A stretch of 64,000 nucleotides of DNA from Rhodococcus qingshengii (GCF_021025955.1 NZ_JAJNCL010000018.1:31977-95976); one strand, 5' to 3'. Positions 39,880 to 49,248 are shown, counted from the first letter of the stretch. The notes: a model not told the origin generated them from the sequence alone. Numbers and translations are program-made.

Positions 39880-40910
39880 GCCGAAACCCGACTGCGGCGC
39901 AGAACCAGAAGGAAGAACGGAGCACCGATCATCGCGGTCACAACCCCGATGGGGAGTTCGGCCGGCGCCATGACCGTGCGGGCGGCGACGTCGGTGAGGA
40001 CGAGAAACGCCGCACCCAGCATGATTGACAGGGGGAGCAGTAGTCGATGCGACGGTCCGACGACTAGTCGAACCGCATGGGGAACAACGATTCCGACAAA
40101 GCCGATGAGCCCACTTGCACTCACTACTGCGGCTGTTCCCAGTGTTGCGGCGAGCACCAGTACCAGGCGTGATCTGGCCGGATCGACGCCGAGGCTGGCG
40201 GCTTCGACGTCACCGACCGCCATCACGTCGAGCACGCGTCGGTGTACGAGGATGACGACAGATGCCAGTACGACGTACGGCAGGACGACCAGAACTTCCG
40301 ACCAACCGTCGGTGGACAATCCGCCGAGCAGCCAGGAATAGACCTCGCGGAGTGAATCGTCGAACCGCTGCTGAACAAAAGTCTGCGCTGCATTCGTGAA
40401 CGCCGCGACAGCGACACCGGCGAGGATGATGACTACCGCGTTCTGCGGCCCGCCAATGCTTCGGCCGAGCGAATATGTTGCGAACACGGCCAGCACACCA
40501 CCGACGAAGGCGGCCATGGGAATTCCGAACATGCCCAGCGCGCCACCCGAAACTATTGCGAGGGTTGCACCTAGTCCGGCTCCGCTCGAAACGCCGAGAA
40601 GATACGGATCCGCCAAGGGATTTCGGAACACGCCCTGGTAGGCGGTGCCGGCCACGGCCAACATTGCTCCGACCAACGCGCCCAGGATTACTCGCGGAAG
40701 CCGGATCTGCCAGAGAATTGCCTGCTGTGTCGCGGTGAGACCGGAATCGATGTTGATGCCGGGTATTCCGTCCAGAAGTTCGAGAATGGTCCGATCAGGC
40801 GTCAAACCGGCCGGCCCCACCAGAACACCGATCAACAAGGCAGCGCACAGAATCAGCGCGGCGCCGAGCAGAACGGTGGTCCGATGTTGGGAGATACCGG
40901 CTTTGATCAT
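39876..40910 (-). CDS. btuC: Cobalamin-type ABC importer permease (BtuC/FecCD-like)
   Basis: A 344-residue FecCD/BtuC permease with about ten membrane segments; landmark segments are RLPRVILGALVGAMLAVAGT, NPLADPYLLGVSSGAGLGAT and GLIGFVGIVVPHAVRLVVGP. The ATG at 40910 is preferred over a TTG at 40940 that would overlap the binding-protein gene. It forms the importer with the adjacent ATPase and lipoprotein. Confidence 0.88.
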   Translation of the reverse strand: MIKAGISQHRTTVLLGAALILCAALLIGVLVGPAGLTPDRTILELLDGIPGINIDSGLTATQQAILWQIRLPRVILGALVGAMLAVAGTAYQGVFRNPLADPYLLGVSSGAGLGATLAIVSGGALGMFGIPMAAFVGGVLAVFATYSLGRSIGGPQNAVVIILAGVAVAAFTNAAQTFVQQRFDDSLREVYSWLLGGLSTDGWSEVLVVLPYVVLASVVILVHRRVLDVMAVGDVEAASLGVDPARSRLVLVLAATLGTAAVVSASGLIGFVGIVVPHAVRLVVGPSHRLLLPLSIMLGAAFLVLTDVAARTVMAPAELPIGVVTAMIGAPFFLLVLRRSRVSA

Positions 40911-40917
40911 CGAGTGC

Positions 40918-41877
40918 TCAGGCCGCGGGAACTTGGGCAACGATGGCCGCGACGGCCTTCACCTGATCGGCGACACGGGGTCCCCACCGGCTGGAGAGGT
41001 CTTCGTCGAGCACATGGATCTGGTTGCCGGTAACCGCTTTCATGCCGCTCCACCCAGGTCGGGCGGCGACGGATTCTGCAGTCACTCCGCAGCATTGGGA
41101 GTCTGCGAGAAAGATGAGATCGGGACTGGCCTCTACCACGAATTCGGCGGACAGCTGCGGGTAGTCACCCTGCCCCGCGGCGTCGGCGATGCTCTTCATT
41201 CCGAACAGCGAGTAGATCTGCCCGACGAAGCTGGAACTCGTGACGGTGTAGAGCGAGGAGTCGAGTTCGTGGAAGTACGTCAGCGGCTGTTGGCGCGCAG
41301 GAACACTGGCGACAGCGGCGTCGATGTCCGAGCGCATGGTGGCGACAACCTCGGTGCCCTTGTCTTCGTGGCCGGTGGCCTTCGCGACGCGCTCGATCTG
41401 GGCGTAGACGTCGTCGATGCTGGTCGCTGCCGGTAGCAGGAGCGTCGGCACCTTCGCCTTTTGCAGTCCGGAGACAAGATCGTTCATGTCATCCGATGCG
41501 ATCACCAGATCCGGTGCGTAACCGAGGATGGCTTCGACGTTGGGTTGAAAGCCCGAGAGATCGGTGACCGGGATGCCGGCTGGGTAGTCGGACTGATTGT
41601 CGACGGCCTTCACCTGATCGCCCGCGCCGACGGCCCACAGGGTCTCGGTGGCGCTGGGACTGAGTGACACGATCGACTGCGGACGCGACTCGATGGTGAT
41701 GTCCGTGCCGGAATCCGTAGGACCGGTAACAACGGTCACCGGGAACGAACCGTCCGAGGCGGCTGTTGTTGTCGGTGCGTCGGATGTCGAGCTACTGCAG
41801 GCACCGGCAAGCAGTGCGGTACTCACCGTCAGCGCTGCAAGTACGGATTTGAATCTACGTGTCGGCCGAGTACTCAC
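40918..41877 (-). CDS. btuF: Cobalamin-type ABC substrate-binding lipoprotein (BtuF-like)
   Basis: A 319-residue type III binding protein with lipobox LLAGAC (Cys27). BtuF-like elements include RPQSIVSLSPSATETLWAVG, ILGYAPDLVIASDD and the C-terminal PGWSGMKAVTGNQIHVLD. The GTG at 41877 is chosen because GGAGG (41885-41889) lies seven bases upstream. First gene of the operon, preceded by a cobalamin riboswitch, which favours corrinoid rather than siderophore as ligand. Confidence 0.88.
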   Translation of the reverse strand: MSTRPTRRFKSVLAALTVSTALLAGACSSSTSDAPTTTAASDGSFPVTVVTGPTDSGTDITIESRPQSIVSLSPSATETLWAVGAGDQVKAVDNQSDYPAGIPVTDLSGFQPNVEAILGYAPDLVIASDDMNDLVSGLQKAKVPTLLLPAATSIDDVYAQIERVAKATGHEDKGTEVVATMRSDIDAAVASVPARQQPLTYFHELDSSLYTVTSSSFVGQIYSLFGMKSIADAAGQGDYPQLSAEFVVEASPDLIFLADSQCCGVTAESVAARPGWSGMKAVTGNQIHVLDEDLSSRWGPRVADQVKAVAAIVAQVPAA

Positions 41878-41959
41878 AGCCACCCCTCCGCTAGTGGACG
41901 AGGGCCGCGAGCAGCGCGGCCGCGAAGGGAAGCGCCACGAGCGGTCCTTCGTCCGAGAA

Positions 41960-42095
41960 CCATCGTGTCGCCACGAGGCCGGTGACCTGACTCGTTCGCC
42001 TCGAGTAGTGACGGGCGAATTCACAGTTGCGTCGACAGTGCCGGGGTTTCACCGAACTTCACACGAGCAGCGTGGCACCCCGGTGAACCGGGGCA
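41960..42095 (-). ncRNA. Cobalamin (adenosylcobalamin) riboswitch
   Basis: On the minus strand the leader has the conserved core GGTGAAACCCCGGCACTG, then CGCAACTGTGA, and the B12-box-like GAGTCAGGTCACCGGCC (rc of about 41976-41992). A closing stem is formed by GCCACG (42076-42071) and CGTGGC (41975-41970). It sits about 80 bases upstream of the BtuF-like gene and should shut off uptake when cobalamin is abundant. The exact ends and the switching (transcriptional or translational) are not determined. Confidence 0.88.
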
Positions 42096-42121
42096 TCTGC
42101 ACTTTACAGGGGTCGTCGGGC

Positions 42122-42174
42122 TTGACCCGGGAGGTCAAGACAGGGTAAATATCTATTCCACTAATGAACTAGTG
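42122..42174 (+). promoter_or_regulatory. Promoter and operator of the GntR-ABC operon
   Basis: TTGACC (42122-42127) and TAAATA (42146-42151) are spaced 18 bp. The -35 is the left arm of a perfect dyad CTTGACC-CGGGA-GGTCAAG (42121-42139). Just downstream, where transcription should begin, is CACTA-N6-TAGTG (42159-42174), a plausible operator for the GntR protein that starts at 42186. Confidence 0.55.
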
Positions 42175-42185
42175 AAAGGGTTCGG

Positions 42186-42602
42186 ATGATCGACTTCCGT
42201 ATCGACCGCCGATCCGGCATTCCCACTTACGTGCAATTGGTTCTTCAGGTGAAGCAGGCGCTCAGGCTCGGTGATCTTCAAGTCGGGGATCGGCTGCCCA
42301 CTGCCAAGGACGTCGTGGGAGCGCTCGCGATCAACCCGAACACCGTCCTGAAGGCCTACAAGGAACTCGAGCGCGACGGACTTGTTGCTCCGCGGCCTGG
42401 ATTGGGCACGTTCGTCGTCAAGTCCCTGGCCAAGCCCGGTATGGCGGAAAGCTCTGCGCTACGGCGCGAGTTGGCCCGCTGGGTGGCAGATGCCGTGGCC
42501 GCTGGACTCGAGCGCACGGACATCGAAGCACTGGTGAGTTTGGAACTCGAGAAGACGTTCATCGAAACGGATCTGTCCGGAAAGCAGGGGGAGACATCAT
42601 GA
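42186..42602 (+). CDS. GntR-family (YtrA subgroup) transcriptional regulator
   Basis: A 138-residue GntR regulator with only a short C-terminal helical extension, the form of the YtrA subfamily that usually represses a neighbouring ABC transporter. The winged HTH reads YVQLVLQVKQALRLGDLQVG, then DVVGALAINPNTVLKAYKEL and GLVAPRPGLGTFV. It overlaps the ATPase gene by ATGA. Confidence 0.9.
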   Translation: MIDFRIDRRSGIPTYVQLVLQVKQALRLGDLQVGDRLPTAKDVVGALAINPNTVLKAYKELERDGLVAPRPGLGTFVVKSLAKPGMAESSALRRELARWVADAVAAGLERTDIEALVSLELEKTFIETDLSGKQGETS

Positions 42603-43468
42603 CTGAGCAAGAATCGGCGCTCACGATGCAGGACGTGGACAAGCGCTTCGGCAAGAAGAAGGTGCTCGACGCCTGCACGTTCGAGGTCGCAACAGGAAGC
42701 ATCACTGCCCTGGTCGGGGTGAACGGCGCTGGTAAGTCCACGCTGATGTCCTTGGCGGTCGGGTTGACGATGCCCGACCACGGTTCGATCTCGGTCCTCG
42801 GCAGCACGCCGGATCAGGATGGCATCTGCCCAGGCCTGTCGTACCTCGCTCAACACAAGCCGCTGTACCCCAAATTCACTGTTGCAGAACTGCTTCGATT
42901 CGGTGCATACACCAACGACGAGTGGGATGCGAAGTACGCTCTGGATCTGGTGGAGCGCGCTGGGATTGCTCTCGATGCAAAGGCGAAGACGCTGTCACCA
43001 GGTCAACGAACCAGGGTTGCACTGGCTTTGGCGCTCGGACGCAGACCACAGTTGCTTCTCCTCGACGAGCCTCTGGCGGATCTTGATCCCGTGGCACGTC
43101 GGTCTGTGGCGACGACACTGCTCGAGGACGTTGCCGAGTACGGCACGACGGTTCTGTTGTCGTCACACATCGTCTCCGAACTGGCGGATGTCTCGGATCG
43201 GCTACTTCTCCTGGGCGGTGGAAATGCGAGATTGTCCGGTCCGTTGGATGAATTGATTGCTGCCCATTACGTATTGATCGGGGACGGCGATCCTTCGGAC
43301 GTGGTCGGCGCCGGTGCGGTCATTCATACCGACAAGGGGATGCGGTCGAATTCTCATGTGGTGGAGGGAATCCGTCCGAGCCCTCGGGCAGGCTGGGTGA
43401 TCGACGACGCAACTCTCGACGACGTGGTGCTCGGGCACCTGAGCGCAGAAACGATGGTGGCGGCATGA
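42599..43468 (+). CDS. ABC transporter ATPase (exporter type)
   Basis: A 289-residue ABC ATPase with Walker A GVNGAGKST, a signature SPGQRTRVALALALG (a variant of LSGGQ), Walker B LLLLDEPLADLDP and H-loop SSHIV. The C-terminal 70 residues are an extension seen in YtrB-like ATPases. It partners the permease that starts four bases before its stop. Cargo unknown; such systems often give protection against antibiotics or peptides. Confidence 0.9.
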   Translation: MTEQESALTMQDVDKRFGKKKVLDACTFEVATGSITALVGVNGAGKSTLMSLAVGLTMPDHGSISVLGSTPDQDGICPGLSYLAQHKPLYPKFTVAELLRFGAYTNDEWDAKYALDLVERAGIALDAKAKTLSPGQRTRVALALALGRRPQLLLLDEPLADLDPVARRSVATTLLEDVAEYGTTVLLSSHIVSELADVSDRLLLLGGGNARLSGPLDELIAAHYVLIGDGDPSDVVGAGAVIHTDKGMRSNSHVVEGIRPSPRAGWVIDDATLDDVVLGHLSAETMVAA

Positions 43469-44535
43469 TCTGGGTTACGTGGCGGCATCACCGCACATCG
43501 CTCATTGTGTCATTGGGATTCATCGCAGTACTCGCAGTCATTGTCTTGTCGAGTGGTGCGATCATCAAGAGCAGCGGACAAACCCAACGCTTCGGATCGC
43601 CACTCAGTTGCTTCGATGACATCACCGCGATCTGCACGGCAGAGACTGCTCTCACCCTGACGACAGTGGTTGCGACGGCTCTGCCGGTGTTCCTCGGCGT
43701 GTTGATCGGTGTCACCGTGTTTTCGCGGGATATCGAACAGGGAACACACGTATTGGGGCTTACTCAATCGGTCAGTCGGACTCGTTGGTTCTGGACCCGG
43801 GTGTTGATTGTCTTCCTGCCGATTTCTGTGGCTTCGGCATTGCTCGGATTTGCATTGCAATGGGCTCGATCGCTCCCGGACAACTCCCGGTATGCATTTG
43901 TTTCCGGGCGTTCGACTTTCGTCGAGATATCGAACCTGTCGTATCCGCTCTTTCAATCCAGCGGACTGGTCTTGGGCGCGTACACATTCATGGCACTCAT
44001 GCTCGGAGCAGCACTGGCTTTGCTGGTGCGTAGTTCGATCGGCGCAATGGCGATCACGATGGTCGGTGTTGTTGCGATCCTGGCAGCATTTCAGTTGGTT
44101 GCACGACCCGATTACGCCGATCCGAGTGTCCGAACATCACCCGTCGCCGGATTCAGTTCCTACTATTCGAGCGATACCAGTATCCCCGCGGTCAATTGGG
44201 AACTTGCGCAGGGATATGTCGACGTCCGAGGTAACTGGGTCGACATCGGATACGACGAGTGCATGTGGGGCGGATCAGGCGGCGAAAACCCGTACGATCA
44301 GCGCCCGGAGGAGACTGGTGCCGAATACAGCCTCCGCATGGATGTGCTGTCAGCGCAGCAGAACAGAGAGATGGAGATCTGTTTGCGGGAACACGGCGTC
44401 GATCACTACGAAGTTCGCTACCACTCAGCTGATCGGTTCTGGCGTTTCCAGTTCACGGAAGCTGCACTCGTCCTGGTTCTTTCGGGCTTGTTCCTCGTGC
44501 CGGCGCTCTGGGGTCTACGACGCCTCAAGCCGTGA
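43465..44535 (+). CDS. ABC-2-type membrane permease
   Basis: A 356-residue protein with about six membrane segments in three pairs (residues 13-30, 60-78, 105-124, 165-190, 195-215 and 330-350) and a large extracellular loop of about 110 residues before the last segment. It overlaps the ATPase gene (ATGA) and completes the GntR-controlled transporter. It ends one base from the convergent DUF4232 lipoprotein gene. Confidence 0.85.
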   Translation: MIWVTWRHHRTSLIVSLGFIAVLAVIVLSSGAIIKSSGQTQRFGSPLSCFDDITAICTAETALTLTTVVATALPVFLGVLIGVTVFSRDIEQGTHVLGLTQSVSRTRWFWTRVLIVFLPISVASALLGFALQWARSLPDNSRYAFVSGRSTFVEISNLSYPLFQSSGLVLGAYTFMALMLGAALALLVRSSIGAMAITMVGVVAILAAFQLVARPDYADPSVRTSPVAGFSSYYSSDTSIPAVNWELAQGYVDVRGNWVDIGYDECMWGGSGGENPYDQRPEETGAEYSLRMDVLSAQQNREMEICLREHGVDHYEVRYHSADRFWRFQFTEAALVLVLSGLFLVPALWGLRRLKP

Positions 44536-44536
44536 C

Positions 44537-45178
44537 TCAGCGGGCGACCGGTGCGACCGTCAGCTGGTTGATGTTTGCGCCGGTCATCGAGCAAGCCTTG
44601 GTGGGGTAGGCGAGGAAGACCGAGTCGTAGCTGTTGGGCGGATAAACCCTCAGTCCCGCAACGTCGGTCACGCCGCACTGATCTACCGGGTAGTTCTCGA
44701 CATTCGTAGCTCGCACCAAAGACGTTGCGGCAGAGCCAGGGGCAAGGGAGACGAGTGATCCGGATCCGGAGCGGCCGGCTGCAGCACCCACTTCGCTTCC
44801 GGACGCTCCCGTGACATACGAGACGCCGGGGAAACCGTCGAGCGTGCACGTGCGGCCGCCCGTGTTGGTGAAGACCACCGGAAGCTCCACAGAACCGGCG
44901 GCGCCGCTCGGCTGGCCAAGGGTGACGTTGAGTTCCCCGATCGCGCAACCCTCGGGATTGGGTGCCGCCGAGGTTGTGGTTTGCGTGTGATCGGTATGGC
45001 TCGTCGAAGGTGCGGCAGTACCGGTCGGGGTCGTCGGCGCAGACGCGGTCGTCGTGGTGGCAGGAGCAGGTGAACTCTCGGCTGTTCCCGTTTCATCCGA
45101 GCCGCAACCGCTGAGAAGGGCGAGAGCAGCAAGTGAAGCCGCCAACAAGCCGATGTTGCGCATGCGGTTGGGATTCAT
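44537..45178 (-). CDS. DUF4232 lipoprotein
   Basis: A 213-residue exported protein with lipobox LLSGC (Cys25), a Thr/Ser/Pro-rich linker (residues 30-72) and a DUF4232 beta-domain with cysteines in GCAIGEL, RTCTLDGFPGVSYV, DQCGV and KACSM. The family is common on actinobacterial cell surfaces, with no known function. The ATG at 45178 has GGAG about ten bases upstream; an ATG at 45163 is possible. Confidence 0.88.
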   Translation of the reverse strand: MNPNRMRNIGLLAASLAALALLSGCGSDETGTAESSPAPATTTTASAPTTPTGTAAPSTSHTDHTQTTTSAAPNPEGCAIGELNVTLGQPSGAAGSVELPVVFTNTGGRTCTLDGFPGVSYVTGASGSEVGAAAGRSGSGSLVSLAPGSAATSLVRATNVENYPVDQCGVTDVAGLRVYPPNSYDSVFLAYPTKACSMTGANINQLTVAPVAR

Positions 45179-45369
45179 CGCTCTGTACTCCTCAAGCTGG
45201 TCGACAACTGGCTCCGGAACATCCGTGTCCGGTATATCCGAATCCGAGGCCGGATGTGCAGAAACGAATCAGGCTCGCCGGTGATCAGGACCTACTTCCC
45301 GGATGGATTGCCGCTGCGGATCTAGCATGAGAAATGACCTGTCCGGATCGCGACCACCGGGAGTAGCGC

Positions 45370-46215
45370 ATGTTCACCTTCACCAGCGACGACGGAGTGG
45401 CCATTCATGTCCACGAATGGCCCACCGAGCAGGAACCTCGTGGGGTTGTTCAACTCGCGCACGGTATGGGTGAGCACGCAAGACGCTACGCACACGTTGC
45501 CGAAGCCCTGAATGCTCGCGGTTTCCACGTCTACGCGGCGGACCACCGCGGCCACGGTGAGAGCATGCACGCCGGCCCCGGCAACATCGGCGACGACGGC
45601 TGGAACCGCTTGGTGGCAGACATGGTGACCCTCACGGGCATCATCCGCGACAAACACCCTGGCCTGCCCGTCGTACTGCTCAGCCACAGTCTCGGTTCGT
45701 TCGCTTCGCAGCAGTACATCCTCGATCATTCGCACCTGATCGACGCCGTCGCGCTGTCGGGGACTACCGCGGTCGATCAACTCATCGAGAGCCTCGTCAA
45801 CGACGGCCCGGACGTCCTCGCCCAGTTCAATGCCGAATTCGAACCGGCGCGTACTCCGCACGACTGGCTCAGCCGTGATGAAGCGCAGGTGGACCTGTAC
45901 ATCAACGATCCGCTGTGTGGTTTCAGCCTGGACGACGCAGGCATGGGCGGACTTATCGCCGCGGGGCCGAGGTTCGTCGACGTCGAGGGCGTGCGACAAG
46001 ACCTTCCGATCCTGGTCTTCGTTGGCACCTCGGATCCTCTCAACGCAGCGCTGAGTCGTACCGACGTCGCAGTCGAACGGTACAACTCGGCCGGTATCGA
46101 AGACGTCACCTACTACACCTATCCGGGCGCCAGACACGAGATCTTCAACGAGACCAACCGCGACGACGTCATCAACGATCTGACGACGTGGATGGACCGC
46201 GTACTCGAAGCGTGA
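45370..46215 (+). CDS. Alpha/beta hydrolase, monoacylglycerol-lipase-like
   Basis: A 281-residue cytoplasmic hydrolase of the hydrolase_4/lysophospholipase type. It has the oxyanion loop LAHGMGEH, the DHRGHGES segment, nucleophile Ser in LSHSLGS, acid Asp in GTSDPLN and His in PGARHEIFNE. Members cleave monoacylglycerols or lysophospholipids. It precedes the VIT1-like gene by 24 bases on the same strand. Confidence 0.9.
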   Translation: MFTFTSDDGVAIHVHEWPTEQEPRGVVQLAHGMGEHARRYAHVAEALNARGFHVYAADHRGHGESMHAGPGNIGDDGWNRLVADMVTLTGIIRDKHPGLPVVLLSHSLGSFASQQYILDHSHLIDAVALSGTTAVDQLIESLVNDGPDVLAQFNAEFEPARTPHDWLSRDEAQVDLYINDPLCGFSLDDAGMGGLIAAGPRFVDVEGVRQDLPILVFVGTSDPLNAALSRTDVAVERYNSAGIEDVTYYTYPGARHEIFNETNRDDVINDLTTWMDRVLEA

Positions 46216-46239
46216 CCGCCTCACCGGAAGGGGAACACG

Positions 46240-47313
46240 ATGTCCACAGTTCCGGCCGCACGACCCGATCCAGACCCGCGAGATGTCAAGCGCTGGAGAC
46301 GATACCTCGCCGACGAACAAGCCGAGGCTGCCGTCTACCGCGACCTCGCGGGTAGGCGCAGCGGCGAGGAGCGCGAAATCCTTCTCGCCCTCGCCGACGC
46401 GGAGGGCCGACACGAGGCGCACTGGCGAGCGCTTCTCGGCGATCACGTCGGCAAACCACTGCGCGGTGACATCCGTACCCGATTACTGGGCTTTCTGGCC
46501 AGGCGCTTCGGCTCCGTGTTCGTGCTCGCTCTTGCCCAGCGCGCGGAGACACGATCCCCTTATCCGAACGACGCCGACGCGACCGCATCGATGGGCGCGG
46601 ACGAGAAGATCCACGAAGAAGTGGTGCGGGCCTTGGCTACCCGGGGCCGCAACAGGCTTTCGGGGACGTTTCGTGCCGCCGTCTTCGGAGCCAACGACGG
46701 CCTGGTCAGCAACCTCGCACTCGTGCTCGGCATCAGTGGTAGCGGCGTCTCCAACCAGATCGTGCTGATCACCGGCATGGCCGGGCTTCTGGCCGGCGCC
46801 CTGTCGATGGGAGCCGGCGAGTACGTTTCAGTCCGCTCTCAGCGAGAGTTGTTGGAAGCGTCCAATCCCGGTCCCGCCGCCAACGAAGCTGTCGGGCTGC
46901 TCGACGTCGACGCCAACGAATTGGCCCTGGTCTACCGGGCCCGCGGCATGTCCGCCGAGGAAGCGGACCAACGCGCCGCCGAGGTCCTCGCGAACAACGC
47001 CTTCGGCGCCGCGGACGTTGTCGACGACCATGAAGCCGTCGGAACCGGGTTGGGCGCAGCGGCGGCAAGTTTCTGCTTCTTCGCCTCGGGCGCAATCATT
47101 CCGGTGTTGCCGTATCTGTTCGGCCTGGAAGGCATGACGGCCCTGATCGTCGCATCTGTTCTCGTGGGGATCGCGTTGCTGACGACGGGCGTCGTAGTCG
47201 GCCTGCTCTCGGGCGGACCTCCGTTCAAACGGGCGCTACGCCAACTCGCGATCGGCTACGGCGCTGCCGGCGCGACGTATCTGCTCGGCATGTTGTTCGG
47301 GACTTCGCTCTGA
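46240..47313 (+). CDS. Ferritin-like/VIT1 (CCC1) fusion iron-manganese transporter
   Basis: A 357-residue protein. Residues 15-140 form a rubrerythrin/ferritin-like helical bundle with Glu/His metal ligands (DEQAEAAVYRDLA, ADAEGRHEAHW, GADEKIHEEV). Residues 150-357 are a five-segment VIT1/CCC1 transporter (FGANDGLVSNLALVLGISG, GALSMGAGEYVSVRSQREL). Such MbfA-type fusions export iron or manganese, with the ferritin-like part as sensor or delivery site. The strong GGAAGGGG ribosome binding site is upstream of 46240. Confidence 0.9.
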   Translation: MSTVPAARPDPDPRDVKRWRRYLADEQAEAAVYRDLAGRRSGEEREILLALADAEGRHEAHWRALLGDHVGKPLRGDIRTRLLGFLARRFGSVFVLALAQRAETRSPYPNDADATASMGADEKIHEEVVRALATRGRNRLSGTFRAAVFGANDGLVSNLALVLGISGSGVSNQIVLITGMAGLLAGALSMGAGEYVSVRSQRELLEASNPGPAANEAVGLLDVDANELALVYRARGMSAEEADQRAAEVLANNAFGAADVVDDHEAVGTGLGAAAASFCFFASGAIIPVLPYLFGLEGMTALIVASVLVGIALLTTGVVVGLLSGGPPFKRALRQLAIGYGAAGATYLLGMLFGTSL

Positions 47314-47321
47314 GCGTCTGC

Positions 47322-49166
47322 TCACGCACGCAGGGCGGGATCGCGGTGAGCCGGATCGATCCGAACCGGAATTTGGCACACCACGGCCTCGGTGTGTTTG
47401 CGCAGTGCATGAGCGATCTCATCGGTTCGTTGGCTCGGGAGGAATCGGTGCCATCTGGTCGCCGGGTCGATGGTGGCGACTACGACGAAGGTTTCTCGGT
47501 GGGGGAAGTGCGTATGGATGTATCGAGCGAGGGTGTTCCCCACGGAATTCTCGGTATCCTCGATGACGATCAAACGCGAATTCGGGTGTCGGGCTTGCCA
47601 TCGGCGGGTGAAGTCCGTCGTCGATTCGTGGGCCAGGCAGACTCGAATTGCGATGGGTTGTGACGACATCGCTGTTGCCGCGGCCATCGCGCGGGTGGAG
47701 AGTGACGTAATTTCCGACACGGGTACTAGCACCGCTGGTTTGTATCCGATTGACAGAGAATCGCTCTCACTCTGAACGGTCAGTCGTGCACCGATATGCG
47801 TGTAAGCGCCACGGATGCGTTCCATGCCGATGACGAGCGCAGGGAGCGCGAGAGCGATCAGCCAGGCGCCCTCGGTGAACTTCATGGCGGTAGTCACCAC
47901 TGCTGCGATCGAAGTCAACGCAGCGCCGAAACCGTTGAGCGCTAGGCGCCACTTCCAGCCCGGCGTCTGTTCGGCGAGCCAGTGGCGCACCATGCCGAAC
48001 TGCGCGAGCGTGAATCCGATGAACACACCGATGGAGAACAGCGGCACCAAGGTGTTCATGTTTCCGCCCGATCCGATGAGCAGGAGAGCACCGACGCCGC
48101 CGAGCGACAAGACGCCGTACGTGAAGACGTCGCGCGTCGACTTCCGGCTGAAGCGGTGAGGGAGCACGTTGTCGTCGGCGAGGATCCGCATCAGGTTGGG
48201 AAGTCCGCCGTACGAGGTGTTCGCGGCCAACGCCAGCAGGATCACAGTGGAGAATTGGACGACGTAGTAGCCCACACCATTTCCGAGGGCAGCGGAAGTG
48301 AGTTGCGACAGGACCGTTGTTCCAGGGATCGGGGCCAGTGAGAACTTCTCGATCAGCACGGCAAGGCCGATCAGCATGGCGCCCAACAGGATTCCCAGAG
48401 CGACTTCGGCGCGCTGAGCGCTACGCACGCGAGGCTTCTTGAAGCTGGGTACCGCGTTGGCGATGGCTTCGACACCGGTCAATGCGGCGCAACCACTCGA
48501 AAATGCCTTGAGCAGAAGGAGAATGCCGATCGTGTGCGCGTTATCGGCGACGAAGGGAGCTGAGGCGGCGGCAGGGTTCTCCCGAAGTAGTCCGGCACCG
48601 ATCACCGTGAAGATGCTGACGACAAAGATCACGGTGGGCACCATGAATACTCGCGCTGAATCTGCGATGCCGCGCAGATTCAGCGCCGTAATGCCGCCGA
48701 GTATCGCCAGTGCGATCCAGACCGTGTAGGGGAGAAGTGTGGGGAAGGCTGAGGTCAGAGCCGCGACGCCGGCTGCGATCGATACCGCGACGTTGAGGGT
48801 GTAGTCGACGATCAACGAGGCGGCGGCGGTCAGGCTCGCGCGGGGGCTCAGATGCTTCTTCGCGACGGCGTAGGCGCCACCGCCTTCGGGAAATGCGGCG
48901 ATCACCTGGCGGTACGACGCCACCAGGACCACAAGCAGCACGGCGATGGCGATCGTCACCGGCACGGTGAAGCCGATTCCCGCGCCGCCGGCGAGGGCCA
49001 AAACCAACACGATGGCCTCTGGACCGTACGACACCGAGGCCATCGCGTCGAGCGACAGGCCCGCCAGTCCGGTTGCGACGGAGAGCTTTTGCCTCTCAGG
49101 TCCACCGCCGGTGCGGGTGGTCGACGATATGACTCCACGGTGTCCGAGTATCACTGCATGTCTCAC
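47322..49166 (-). CDS. APC-superfamily permease, KimA-like, with C-terminal cytoplasmic domain
   Basis: A 614-residue transporter: 12 membrane segments (to about residue 445) and a C-terminal soluble domain of about 160 residues resembling a universal-stress-like fold (KPAVLVPVSEITSLSTRAMA). Segment 1, LSLDAMASVSYGPEAIVLVL, and the overall length resemble the KimA potassium importer group, so potassium transport is a reasonable guess, but an amino acid substrate is not excluded. The GTG at 49166 has no clear ribosome binding site; downstream GTGs are possible starts. Confidence 0.8.
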   Translation of the reverse strand: MRHAVILGHRGVISSTTRTGGGPERQKLSVATGLAGLSLDAMASVSYGPEAIVLVLALAGGAGIGFTVPVTIAIAVLLVVLVASYRQVIAAFPEGGGAYAVAKKHLSPRASLTAAASLIVDYTLNVAVSIAAGVAALTSAFPTLLPYTVWIALAILGGITALNLRGIADSARVFMVPTVIFVVSIFTVIGAGLLRENPAAASAPFVADNAHTIGILLLLKAFSSGCAALTGVEAIANAVPSFKKPRVRSAQRAEVALGILLGAMLIGLAVLIEKFSLAPIPGTTVLSQLTSAALGNGVGYYVVQFSTVILLALAANTSYGGLPNLMRILADDNVLPHRFSRKSTRDVFTYGVLSLGGVGALLLIGSGGNMNTLVPLFSIGVFIGFTLAQFGMVRHWLAEQTPGWKWRLALNGFGAALTSIAAVVTTAMKFTEGAWLIALALPALVIGMERIRGAYTHIGARLTVQSESDSLSIGYKPAVLVPVSEITSLSTRAMAAATAMSSQPIAIRVCLAHESTTDFTRRWQARHPNSRLIVIEDTENSVGNTLARYIHTHFPHRETFVVVATIDPATRWHRFLPSQRTDEIAHALRKHTEAVVCQIPVRIDPAHRDPALRA

Positions 49167-49248
49167 TGAGTCAGTATCGATACTTCCCGTTGAGCTGAGA
49201 CCGATCTTGACGATGCCTTGACGCGATCACCAACAAATCTGTACGGGT

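Noticed and set aside
47322..49166. c-di-AMP (ydaO) riboswitch upstream of the KimA-like permease
   Set aside because: Only 82 bases separate it from the upstream gene and no conserved ydaO core was visible.
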